Source: Cladorhizidae sp. MBARI D1340-BT2
Taxonomy: Eukaryota; Porifera; Demospongiae; Poecilosclerida; Cladorhizidae
Direction of reading: 5' to 3'
NCBI GenBank assembly: GCA_028752905.1
Contig: JAQNBH010000003.1
Coordinates: forward strand, 40,335,850-40,399,849
DNA length: 64,000 nt
Each line of letters opens with the position of its first letter. The stretch's first letter is position 1. Below, piece by piece: positions 22,535 through 33,112 of this stretch. The translations under genes were made by a program, and so were the position numbers. The notes under the pieces were generated by a model. It searched no databases, was not told the DNA's origin, and saw only the letters and a program-made list of their open reading frames with translations.

Positions 22535-22745
22535 GAAGAACTGAGGGCTGCACTGACAGGAATGCAAGGGATGAGGAGAGATCATCTAATACCAGTAGAA
22601 GGGAAGAACTGAGGGCTGCACTGCCAGAAGTGCAAGGGATGAGGAGAGAGCATCCAATACCAGTAGAAGGAAAGAACTGAGGGCTGCACTGCCAGGAGTG
22701 CAAGGGATGAGGAGAGAGCAGCAAACACTGGTAGGTGGAGAGAAG
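22535..22745 (+). repeat. 68-bp tandem repeat, about three units
   Basis: Units contain CAAGGGATGAGGAGAGA, CAGTAGAAGGGAAGAACTG and AGGGCTGCACTGCCAG. The unit length is not a multiple of three, so no continuous repeated protein is encoded now. Confidence 0.8.
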
Positions 22746-23110
22746 TGAAGGCTGCACTATCAGGGATTGTAAGGGTGAGGGCTGCAATCAGATCAAGAGG
22801 TCAGCAAAGCAATAACTCTCAAAAAAAAAACATTATTCTCATATTTTTTCTTTACCCTTTTCTGGCATACATGCATTATAATTATGTATTATAATTATGT
22901 ACCAAATAAATTAACAAACAACAAAGAATAGGCCATATCATAATGGTGGATTATTGATAGAAGTGTCTTCTTGAAAGAATTGTGACCCGTCAATATTTTA
23001 TAATCACACAAACACGTAATAAGCGTAATAAATGAAATAAACACCTTCCAAGCATAACACACACAACACATTAAGATATATATATCTCACAGAGTTTTTG
23101 CAGGTACTTG
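22746..23110. other. AT-rich, nothing recognised
   Basis: No open frame or repeat of note except short ATTATAATTATGTA duplications near 22875. Confidence 0.4.
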
Positions 23111-23114
23111 CTAG

Positions 23115-23180
23115 TTATTATTGTTGTTGTTGTTGTTGTTGTTATTATTATTATTATTATTATTAGATTTATTATTATTA
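23115..23180 (+). repeat. (TTG)n(TTA)n compound microsatellite
   Basis: About seven TTG units followed by about nine TTA units. Confidence 0.9.
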
Positions 23181-23589
23181 AGGTTATAATATATATTAAT
23201 TTTTTTAATGGCAAGAAGCTTCGTTCCCCAGCTAAGCAGGTGTGTGAGCAGGAGAAAGGTGTCAGTCATTGACAGACACTCGGTCCACCACAAAGCATGG
23301 AGCAATATTGATTCAGAGCGGTTGTTAAGGGAGTCTCATGTGTTGACAACCTGCCATGTGCACAGTGAGAACCACATCTTAACAACTTGATTTCCTTGTA
23401 ATAAGCCAACAAGGCACTTGGTCTTCAAAGGAGATCTCTGTGTCAGCCAGCAATGTGGATCAACAACGAGCAGACGTACTCACCCACCTCAAGGAAGCAT
23501 CGAAATCTCTAAGCTTTAGTGTTTGCAGATAAACAAAGTGGTGTCACACAGGATGGCATTTCCTGTTCCCATGTGGAGAGGTCATGCAC

Positions 23590-23915
23590 TACTTCCCTCT
23601 TCCCCCACGCACACAGTTGTTCCTAGTTAACACCTTTGCTTCTTTGCTCACACTAATTAACACCTTTAGCTCTCTACTCACAGTCATTCCTAACTAAAAT
23701 CTTCTCTCAACTCTGAGTCATTCCTAATTAACACTTTTAACTTTCCACTCACACCATCATCCCCAATTAACACCTTTACTTCACTCGCACTACTTAACCC
23801 CTTTAACTCTCTTACTCACAGTCATTCCTAACTTAATTTCTCACAATTTGGAGCCATCCTAATTAACACCTTTAACTCTCTACTCACACCATCGTTCCTA
23901 ATTAACACCTTAACT
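23590..23915 (+). repeat. Degenerate satellite, about 37-bp unit
   Basis: Repeated CTAATTAACACCTTTAACTC and TCTACTCACACCATC with strong unit divergence, about eight copies. Confidence 0.7.
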
Positions 23916-24117
23916 CGCGACTCGGTGAGACTTTGATGACAACAATAGGTTTCCAAATGGAGGGTAGCAGCAAAATGAAGGACGACCAAAGTCAAGGTTG
24001 GAAAGGTATACCACACATCTTTTTCTACTGTCCTAGATTTAAGCTCTGAATTCTGTCTCTCTCTGTACTGAGTCTTCCTCCACACTCTCTATGGGGTGGA
24101 CACAGTAGACCTCATAG

Positions 24118-24395
24118 AGCCATTACAATGTACTTCAACCTGTCTCCACCCAGTGTTGTGTTGGTCCAGTGTGTCCCTATTGAGCTAAATTGTCAGCTTA
24201 CTTCAACCTGCCTCAACCCAGTGTGGTGTTGGTCCAGTGTGTGTCCCCATTGAGCTATTGTCTACCTACTTCAACCTGCCTCCACCCAGTGTGGTGTTGG
24301 TCCAGTGTGTGTCCCCATTGAGCTAAATTGTCAGCCTCCTTCAACCTGCCTCCACCCAGTGTGGTGTTGGTCCAGTGTGTGTTCCCCTAGAGGAA
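24118..24395 (+). repeat. Tandem repeat of about 65-70 bp, four units
   Basis: Units share CTTCAACCTGCCTCCACCCA, GTGTGGTGTTGGTCCAGTGT and CCCATTGAGCTAAATTGTC. Confidence 0.85.
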
Positions 24396-24519
24396 TAGTA
24401 TTGGCTCAGAGGTACAGTAGCCTTGACAACCTATTTTGACCTAGCCCTAGCCCAATAACCTACATGTATGCCCATCAATTGTAGCTATTTGCATTATGCA
24501 AAGTCAGCATCACAACTAA

Positions 24520-24612
24520 TACATATATATTATAATTATATATACATGTATATATGTTTGTGTATATATATATACATGTATATATGTTTGTATATATATA
24601 TATATATATATG
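24520..24612 (+). repeat. (TA)-rich microsatellite with TATATATACATGTATATATG duplications
   Basis: Two near-identical blocks plus a pure (TA)n. Confidence 0.85.
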
Positions 24613-24830
24613 GTGGATGTATGATTCCCTATAATTAGAGCAACCGCTTATACAATAAAATGCTTTAGCTTTGATTGTCCATAATTAGAGCAACCACTTT
24701 TAATTACGGTTGCCTATAATTAGAGCAACGTCAATCTAGAGCAACCTCTTTTAGCTGTGATTCCCTATAATTAGAGAAACCACTTACACTATATAATTAG
24801 ATGGAGTAATTGGAGTAACCTTTTAGCTGG
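24613..24830 (+). repeat. Degenerate repeat containing CCTATAATTAGAGCAACC
   Basis: Five imperfect copies of TAATTAGAGCAACC at irregular spacing. Confidence 0.6.
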
Positions 24831-25496
24831 CTGAAGTGAGATACTTCTCAGATACTTCTCAGATATAGTGATAGACGCAAAATTCCCCTTCAGGTGCCAC
24901 ACTGTGTAGATACAGAGGTCCTGATAGAGGCAGCTATATGTATAAATGAAGATACAGAAGTCCTGATAGAGACGTCTGCATAGATACAGAGGTCCTGATA
25001 GAGGCAGCTATCTGCCATTATTAATATCCTGGCTTCCTGCTACTTCTTGCCTTGCCCACCTTTACATCTTCTACTTGTAACTCTGACTTATAATATATTA
25101 ATTATTACGCGAGCTTGGGTGAGGTACGGATTATTTCCAGTCGAGGAGCTCATATAGGGTGTGGCGTGCATGCACAGAGCCGTGTTCAAGCTCCGAGATT
25201 AGAGATAATCCAAACCCCACCCCTAAACTCAACCCAATAAAGAACCTATCACACCACTAAGCGTACACATATCGACCGCATACAATTATTAGTTGGGGCA
25301 ATAAGGCTCAACAAAGCCATAACATGTTTCCATGGCAACCAGGCAAGTTGCACAGGTGAGTAACCTGATGTGGTAGGATATGGGATATGTCACCAGCCAA
25401 TCATAGCATGAGAAAGTACTGGATGATGTATGATAAATGATATGATATTGCATCAGGTGATGGTGGTAGTTTGCATCCAACCACCTCACATTATCA

Positions 25497-25925
25497 AATA
25501 CACACACATATGCACGCATGCATGCACGCACACACACACCACATACACGCATGCATGCATGCATGCACATCACACACAGGCACACATGCACACACACACA
25601 CCACAGACACAGGCACGCATGCATGCACGCACACACTACACACACACAGGCATGCATGCATGCACACACACCACACACAGACACACATGCACACACACAC
25701 ACCACACACACAGGCACGCATGCATGCACGCATACACACCACACACACAGGCATGCATGCACACACACACCACACACACAGGCACGCATGCGTGCACACA
25801 TACACACCACATACAGGCACACATGCACACACACACCACACACACAGGCACGCATGCACACACACACCACACACACAGGCACGCATGCATACACACCACA
25901 CAGAGAGAAACACCACATATACACA
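25497..25925 (+). repeat. CACACA/GCATGCATG compound minisatellite
   Basis: Alternating (CA)n and GCACGCATGCATGC blocks in units of about 38-44 bp. All-frame openness (His/Thr or Cys/Val repeats) comes from composition. Confidence 0.9.
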
Positions 25926-26215
25926 CGCCCCCACTGTTTACTGTTAGGACCCCAGGATATATCACACAAAACAAGTCAGCTTGGTATCAGCAACAAAAAC
26001 TTTCCTAGAGCCTGCACGTCCAAATCTAAGTTCCAAGTTGTTGGCTGGTGAGGCTCGATGTTACTAGGAAAGACACAGCAGTTCATGAAATGTCCTGCAC
26101 AGCAAAAAGTGTGGCCAACCTTGGCTTGGACTACAACTATTTTAAAAAAATAAGAATAAAAATAAATTAATTTAAAAAATGGCTACCCACAAAGAATGCC
26201 AAAGATAGCAAATTA

Positions 26216-28290
26216 CAGTAGAACCTCAGTATAACGAACACTTCGGGACCAGAAGGTGTTCATTATAGTGAAATGTTCGTTATACCTAAAGTAATGATGA
26301 CATAATTTCGTATTGTGTTGAATACACTGTTTTCCCTCCTATAGACACCAGATGCTGTTCAGTGGCTTGATGATGTCCTGGCAAGTATGGTATGTATTAC
26401 CCTTACAGATCATGTGGTCATTGCTATGTCCAATGTAAACAACAACTGCTATAATAAACATCAATTTATACATGCAATCATTATTGAGAGTACATGTTTA
26501 GTGGTGGGGGTTGAAATAATCGGTTATGCAAGTTTGCTTCTTGGCATTTAAACACGCTAACACAGCAGAGGATCGTAGTTTGTTCAGTAGTTAACTGGAC
26601 ACTTGGCTGTTGTTCAAGGTAACGGATGCACACATCAAAGGCATCTGCGGCTTCTTTGTGACTGGGTCCTTATTCTTCAGATTCATCATCGGAAGACTCA
26701 TTCTGGTTGGATTCTGAAGCAAGATGAACAATTTCTTCATCTGTACGTTCTTCACCAATTCTTGTCACTATCTAGCCATTCCTGTACTTCGCTGGTTGAC
26801 ACTGATAATTCAGTGCCCATTTCAAAAATAGCAATGTATCATCAGCGTCATCGGGATCCCTTGAATTGTCACTGCCTGCTGAAGCTCCAGGATTGTCAGT
26901 GCCAGCTGGGTTGGTAGATGTACTGCAATTACTGCTGCTAGAACCAAGAAGCTTATTCCAAGCACGTGAAAGTCACTCAGCCCTAATGTCATCCCAAGCC
27001 TCTGCACACATGTAAATGCATTCCTTTATATTCAAATCTTTGACAAATTGCTGTGGTGTACCCTCTTCGAGAGATAGCAGCAACTTTTGTAGGAGAGCAT
27101 GCTTGTATCGTCTCTTGATGTTTTCTAACACACCTTGATCCATAGGCTGAACAAGGCTTGTAATGTTGGGCAGAAGAAAAAAACAATGTAATGGCACCAT
27201 CAGAGGTCTGCAAAATGCTGGACTTAGGATGGCTAGAAGCGATGTCTAAAACTAAAACTGCTTTTCTAGCCAAGCCTTGATCCCTTAGATACCTAGAAAC
27301 ACTGGGAACAAAATGATCAAAAAAAACACCAGGATTTAAAAATCATAGAATCCATCCATGCCTTCTTTTGGCTAGCATAGATAACAGGCAAAGCACTTTT
27401 ATTTATATTCTTTAAAGCTCTTGGATTCTTTGCTGTACCAATTAAAAGCAGGGGTAGCCTAAACTTTCCTGATGCATTAGCTGTAGCCTAAAGAGTAACT
27501 CTATCTTTAGGGTTTTTTTAAACTCTTATCTGTTTTTTCATGGCTTCCTGCAAGAGTTTTCTGGGGCAAAAGACGCCAGTACAACCCATTTCATCACAGT
27601 TAAACACCTGATTTAGGGTTAGCTCAATTAGCTCAAGCAATTTCTCTCTACAGGTCCAACAGCAATGCTATCAGCTGACAAAGACTCACCTTGAAGTCTT
27701 AACTCCATTATGCCATGCCTTTGCTTGAATCTGTGGAGCCAGCCATGGCTAGCCTTAAAAGACTCTTCACCATCATCAGGGTGGATTACTGAATGCAGCA
27801 TCCTTGCCTTCTCCATTATAAGAGGTCCACTTATTGGAGAGCCTTTAGCTCTTTCTTGTGTGAACCATAGATACACAGATCTATCTAGATGGTCGTCATC
27901 AGCTACTCTCATCTTCTTCCTTGCAGAACCATCATCAGTCTGACACTCCGCAATGTAAGTTTGAAGCTTGTCCTTCTGCTTCACTATATCAAAAACAGTA
28001 GACTTACCAATACCAAATTCGGTAGCTACTCTAGCAAAAGAATATCCCTTCCACGCATTTCCACCACCTTTTCCTTCTGCTTCAATGTCAAGTTTTTCCG
28101 CTTGGCAGACATCTCAAAGAAGTTAGCTGCTACAATCCTAGGCTATCGGACACACGGAGTCACGTGTACGTGAGCGATGACTGCACGCGCGTGACTCGTG
28201 TGAGTAATTAATTTAAACACCAGCCCGTGGTTACGTTCGCTATACCGAGACATCCGGATAAGTGAGTTCCGTTATACTGACGTTCTACCG
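26216..28290 (-). mobile_element. pogo/Tigger-type DNA transposon, nearly full length, inactive
   Basis: The terminal inverted repeats are CAGTAGAACCTCAGTATAAC at 26216 and, on the minus strand, CGGTAGAACGTCAGTATAAC ending at 28290. The left end is flanked by the dinucleotide TA, as expected for the pogo/Tc1 superfamily. The right flank is CA, consistent with a mutated TA. Length about 2.07 kb. The transposase is on the minus strand. Confidence 0.88.
26483..28112 (-). pseudogene. pogo/Tigger transposase (CENP-B HTH plus DDE), frameshifted
   Basis: The start MSAKRKNLTLKQKEKVVE at 28112 is a psq-type helix-turn-helix. A frameshift moves to YSFARVATEFGIGKSTVFDI, then VKQKDKLQTYIAECQT. The CENP-B-type DNA-binding half contains DRSVYLWFTQERAKGSPISG and FKASHGWLHRFKQRHGI. 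The catalytic domain shows VFNCDEMGCTGVF (first Asp), AVLVLDIASSHP (second Asp) and ITSLVQPMDQGVLENIKRRY (third Asp), spread over several frames with stops. The acidic C-terminus (DDESEE, AFDVCIRYLEQQPSV) resembles Tigger/JRK-like proteins. DDD residues are present, but the protein cannot be made intact. Confidence 0.9.
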
Positions 28291-28530
28291 CACTTGGTAT
28301 GGAACGTGATGGGAGACGACAAACCCATTCCTTGCTGTAATCGAGTATGGCAATGGGTGACAAAAACAAAAATGACCCGATGTGCTAGAGAAAGAGTATG
28401 CACTCATGTTGTATTGACTTCCCTTGTTGCTCTAGGACAGACAACGTTTCATCACCTTACCCGATGGAGTCACCTCACTCCACACCCACGCAAAGAAGAG
28501 GGCACACAAGACTCTTGCTGCTTCCTGTCA
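28291..28530. other. No recognised gene
   Basis: Short open frame only. Confidence 0.3.
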
Positions 28531-28665
28531 CATGACTAAAAACCAAGCCTCTGGCTTCTTCTTGTCACATGACCCTAAAACAAGAATCTTACTACACTTC
28601 CTGTCACATGACTCTAAAACAAGACTCTTGCTGCTTCATGTCAATGACTTTAAAAAGCTGCATGA
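28530..28665 (+). repeat. 37-38 bp tandem repeat, about 3.5 units
   Basis: Units contain CTTCCTGTCACATGAC and AAAACAAGACTCTTGCTG. Confidence 0.75.
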
Positions 28666-28900
28666 CTTCAAATGGGCATTTTGTGACGTTTTCCTCTGAA
28701 AAAAAGTTAAATGCATCTCTCTCCACTCCACTCCCTAATGATAGACAGGATGCCAAGATGAGAGGACTCCCAGTAATTAGATTTCATTAACCACAGGGAA
28801 GAAAGATACATAGCCAGCAAGGCAGGCATAGTGTGCACATTATAGCCAGAACAATGCATTCCACAGCGTGCATCTGGTCACTATGGACCAACACACACCT

Positions 28901-29086
28901 CAGGGTTTCATTTAGAAAAATGTCCAAGGGGGGGGGGGGGGGTGGAAACTGGAGGAATCAGGAATCTGGATATTAAAGGGTGGCATGATGTCGAGCACTT
29001 GTCAACATCCATAAGAATTTTAATAATACAATTTCCAGAGGGGGGGGGGGGGGGCAAAAAGGTTCCCCCCCCTCAATGAAACCCTG
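28901..29086 (+). mobile_element. hAT-derived MITE (186 bp)
   Basis: TIRs CAGGGTTTCATTTAG and (right end) CAATGAAACCCTG. The left 80 bp match the left end of the element at 38122 and the right 100 bp match its right end (CAAAAAGGTTCC, TCAATGAAACCCTG), so this is an internal-deletion derivative. Flanking 8-bp duplication is not clear. Confidence 0.85.
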
Positions 29087-30289
29087 CACCACCAGAATGT
29101 GTTACAGAGCCTTCACAATAGAGTCTCAATTACGCCACACACCCGGTCACCTTACACCACACCCCCGGTAACCTCACACCTTCAACTAGACTACTTATAC
29201 ACCAAGTGAACAAGTACATGCAATCATTAGACCACCACAATCAGTACTAACCTGTAAGTGTTGATGTCATTATGATGACACAATGGATATGAGGAAATAC
29301 AATACCGTACTTTATGGTATAAACAGTTGCACTCCATTACAGCACACAAGATTGTACTAAGCAGCCCGCACCTGACAGTCGGCCTCCAACTTTTAGATTC
29401 TGTTTGCTCTGCTGACATGCTCCTTTGCCTAGCTTGTAACTTTAAGTTTGTAACTGATTGTAACTGATAGTATAGCTTGTCCTTTTTGCTCCTGCAGCCA
29501 TGTTATTGAGGGTAAGAAACCCCAACACTGCAGCAGCCAGCAATACTAGCAGGGAGATTAATCACAGGCGCAGTGGACAATAATAGTGCAGCATCTTCAC
29601 ATGCAGCATCTTCACATGTAATAACTTCATGTATTAGATGCAGGGAGATTTTTTAGGGTTTTTTTGGACAAAAACATATGTTAATTATAATGTGTGTGTA
29701 CAAATGTATGCACCATTAGATCACACTCTTGATAACTCTGTACCATCAACTAGAGTGTGAGTTACTTCATGTGAACTAGTGCACGCCATCCTTTACATCA
29801 CGCTTGCAACAGATGGTCACACCCCTGCAAGTTCCGGCTAGCCGATTCAGTATCAATTATCACCATTATCACCAGCAGTGTGATGGCCCAGCGCATAATG
29901 AAGAGATGGACAGGAAGGTGAGGACCCCTTCCCGATGGATCTAGCCGACCTGGACGCAAGAGGAACCTCTAGTAGTCGACAGTCATACAAACAAAAGCTC
30001 AAGTCACATGACCAATGCATGCATTGGTCATGTGATCGACACCTAGTGATTACATGATTAACTGGTGGTCACACTACGATAATAAAGCATGTCCTCAAAT
30101 GCTCCACACAGTTAAGGAGCGCGTGTAAGACATCGCCCAACATTGAGTGGGTTTGGTTGCAGGTATTCCGATCCAAGTTCATAGACAATTATTCATGTAA
30201 TTAAATGGACATTCGCACCTTGACAGCCTTCCTGTATGCTCTCAGGGAGTTATCAATTAGGGGGGGGGGCATAACCATATTCTAGTAAG
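29087..30289. other. No recognised gene; contains a perfect palindrome
   Basis: AT-rich sequence. See the 32-bp palindrome at 30004-30035. Nothing else supported. Confidence 0.4.
30004..30035. repeat. Perfect 32-bp palindrome
   Basis: Half-site TCACATGACCAATGCA followed at once by its reverse complement, no spacer. Includes paired CATGAC and CCAAT-like ATTGG elements. Confidence 0.95.
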
Positions 30290-30545
30290 TGTTTTTTTAA
30301 AACCTGCGGTTACCACTTTATAGCTCCATAGATTCTGCAAACTTCATGGTATGGACTTGATATTAGCTCAAAAGATAGGTCTCTCTGTGTGCTCTCTTTA
30401 TACACTAAAACATTTTTCATAGCTACAACTATAGGTAAGTTACTGGAGCTAAAGTCGTGGAACCTCAAAACCTGAGTGCCTGATTTCTCCACATAAATAT
30501 CTCCAGATTGACAAGTGCTAGAGAACTGAAATTAGCACCAGTGGC
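30290..30545 (-). repeat. Interspersed repeat (copy 1)
   Basis: The reverse complement matches 54560-54765 and 54890-55145. Shared blocks include GAGCACACAGAGAGACCTAT, TTTGAGCTA, CCATGAAGTTT and GGTAACC. Mobile class unknown. Confidence 0.75.
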
Positions 30546-30844
30546 TAGAGTTACTCTATACAACGAGTGGTTTGATTAGGTGCTAAAACTTAAGTACATG
30601 GTCATGTCGACATGTCGCACCTTGACATCTCTTCCTCTGATACTCTCAAGGGATTGATCGAGTTAAGGCACGGTCAACACTAGAGCAGGAATGCTCACTT
30701 AGCTGTCAAGTATGGAAGGACACGAAAATTTTGACCTCGCGGTGAAGTTAATGTACATTACAGTTGAAAATATGGGAAATATCGAAGACACAAAGTCATG
30801 ATGAAATTTTGTCCAACTCTTTTGCATGAGAGGTGTGGCCTGTG

Positions 30845-30902
30845 ATAATAACAGCGTAGGGTGAAGCCGTCGAACTCTAGGGTGAAGCCGTCGAACTCTA
30901 GG
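30845..30902 (+). repeat. 26-bp direct duplication
   Basis: GGTGAAGCCGTCGAACTCTA occurs twice in tandem. Confidence 0.8.
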
Positions 30903-30984
30903 ATGGCTACGCCAATTATGGCTTCCAGTGTCAATTGTCTTTGTAATGTAGCAAGGTTGCAAGTTGTAGGATCTATTGACCTTC

Positions 30985-31895
30985 AGGCTATGTAGTAATG
31001 CTCTATGTGCTATACTGCCTCACACTGGCAGCAAGGCTGGCCCTCATGTAGTAATGCTGTATGTGCTATAGAGCCTCACACTGGCAGCAAGGCTGACCCT
31101 CATGTAGTAATGCTGTATGTGCTATAGAGCCTCACACTGGCAGCAAGGCTGACCCTCATGTAGTAATGCTGTATGTGCTATACTGCCTCACACTGGCAGC
31201 AAGGCTGACCCTCATGTAGTAATGCTGTATGTGCTAATACAGCCTCACACTGGCAGCAAGGCTGGCCCTCATGTAGTAATGCTGTATGTGCTATAGAGCC
31301 TCACACTGGCAGCAAGGCTGACCCTCATGTAGTAATGCTGTATGTGCTATAGAGCCTCACACTGGCAGCAAGGCTGACCCTCATGTAGTAATGCTCTATG
31401 TGCTAATACAGCCTCACACTGGCAGCAAGGCTGGCCCTCATGTAGTAATGCTGTATGTGCTATAGAGCCTCACACTGGCAGCAAGGCTGGCCCTCATGTA
31501 GTAATGCTGTATGTGCTATAGAGCCTCACACTGGCAGCAAGGCTGACCCTCATGTAGTAATGCTGTATGTGCTATAGAGCCTCACACTGGCAGCAAGGCT
31601 GACCCTCATGTAGTAATGCTGTATGTGCTATACTGCCTCACACTGGCAGCAAGGCTGACCCTCATGTAGTAATGCTGTATGTGCTATACTGCCTCACACT
31701 GGCAGCAAGGCTGACCCTCATGTAGTAATGCTAATACAGCCTCACACTGGCAGCAAGGCTAACCCCCATGTAGTAATGCTGTATGTGCTATACAGCCTCA
31801 CACTTGCAGCAAGGCTGGCCCTCATGTAGTAATGTGCTATACTGCCTCACACTGGCAGCAAGGCTGGCCCTCGTGTAGTAATGCTCTATGTGCCT
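30985..31895 (+). repeat. 56-bp satellite, about 16 units
   Basis: Unit contains CATGTAGTAATGCTGTATGT, GCTATAGAGCCTCACACTGG and CAGCAAGGCTGACCCT. Alternating unit types (TATAGAGCC, TATACTGCC, TAATACAGCC) suggest amplification in blocks. Confidence 0.95.
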
Positions 31896-32467
31896 CCAAG
31901 GAGATCAAGCACTCAGAGCAGGGCTGGTGTATTTGCCTTTCTCATGGCATGTGCAAAGCTTGATGATGCAATTATGTTGTTCCAGCAGTGTGATGTAAAT
32001 ATATGTATTAAGTATGTATTATGCATATATATGTGTATTACGCATAATATATATGTATGCCTTTATGATTACATTTTAGCTCTATTAACATTTCAGCTCT
32101 ATTAATATTATGCCACAGCTAGTAGCAGTCTTTATGGAATGTAGAACCCACAAGAATAGCTGAAACTCTCAATCCAGCAGGCTCCAAGAATATGTTCTTA
32201 AAATATAGTCTTCTTGTCATGTTATGAAGGCTGTATCACCAGTTCTAAACTGTGATTTGGTTATGACTTGGCTAACTCTCTAATTGTGACAGAATGCATT
32301 ATGATGGAGGAAAAGAGACGGGTGTATATATTGGAAACTTCATCCTGGTCAGCACAGGTGCTGAATTAAAAATCGCACACCTTTCACACTAAAAAGTTTA
32401 GACTTCGTTACTTCTGCATGCGAATTATGCTAATAGCTCACATATACACAGATAATAGTCAAAGTAC
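31896..32467. other. No recognised gene
   Basis: Includes an AT-rich ATATGTATTA repeat at 32000-32055. If the exon at 32468-32626 is real, this is part of its first intron. Confidence 0.35.
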
Positions 32468-32626
32468 CTTAGCTTCCCGCTGAGCAGTGGTAGGCCTTTC
32501 TTCTTCCTTACTTTTAGGGCGCTTGCCTCGTGCGGAAGCAGCCTCCTTCTTCTTCGGAGCCCGTCTCTCCTCGTACTCTTCCTTCTCCAACTTGTGGAGC
32601 TTATCTCTGGCCTTCAGGGCGTACAT
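32468..32626 (-). CDS. Probable first coding exon of an unidentified gene
   Basis: Minus-strand open frame of exactly 53 codons starting at an ATG (32626) and ending at an AAG|GTACTT splice donor. The predicted peptide begins MYALKARDKLHKLEKEEYEE, then becomes very basic/charged (RAPKKKEAASARGKR, PKSKEEERPTTAQREAK). It is likely helical or disordered, perhaps nucleic-acid associated, but I do not recognise the family. The 350 bp between this exon and the LIN7 stop contain several CpGs and an ETS-like CGGAAGTG on the minus strand (near 32748), which would suit a promoter. An alternative is an internal exon beginning at the TAG acceptor near 32653. No downstream exon was recognised. Confidence 0.5.
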
Positions 32627-32999
32627 TATTGTCGGGGCTGGTACCTAGCAAAGGTTCCTTGCCGTTAGATTTTATCAGCCTCCCTATTCGGCGGATACTA
32701 ATTACCCTTCAAAAACTCTGCGGACGTCACACCACTTAACTGCACTTCCGAAAGAACGTCTGGTAATAATCGATTGAAGTACATGCACATGTTGCCTAAA
32801 TGTACATGGCAATAATGACACTATAATAATATTATTATAAGAGAATGTCATGAAAAGGCTGAAGACTGACTGTGATCAGAAACTAAATAAACTAAATAGA
32901 ATGTCACAGGTAATAAATGTCTCTAACTGTAAATAACGGGCATTAAAAAGAATCCTTTGTCATGATGACTGTTCCCCATTGTTGTCTTGGTGATGACCT

Positions 33000-33112
33000 C
33001 TAGTGTTGCGTGGAGTGTCTTCCTCCTCTGCGGAATGACTTGGTATGCTCAAACCGGAACTCCATTTCTTCCAGAATCTTGGGTGAGTATTTCAGCACAA
33101 GATGGATTGTAC
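33000..33112 (-). CDS. LIN7: LIN7 exon 7 (end of PDZ, C-terminus)
   Basis: Preceded by the acceptor CCCATAG. Completes a split glycine codon, then encodes the last PDZ strand [19 protein letters not shown] and a basic tail ending STQH, then TAG. It aligns with the family pattern LVVRYTPKVLEEMEARF. No clear AATAAA was seen in the following 250 bp. Confidence 0.96.

Noticed and set aside
25289..26051. His/Thr- and Cys/Val-rich open frames
   Set aside because: CA/TG minisatellite translated in several frames. Same for 35794-36356 and 60071-60548.
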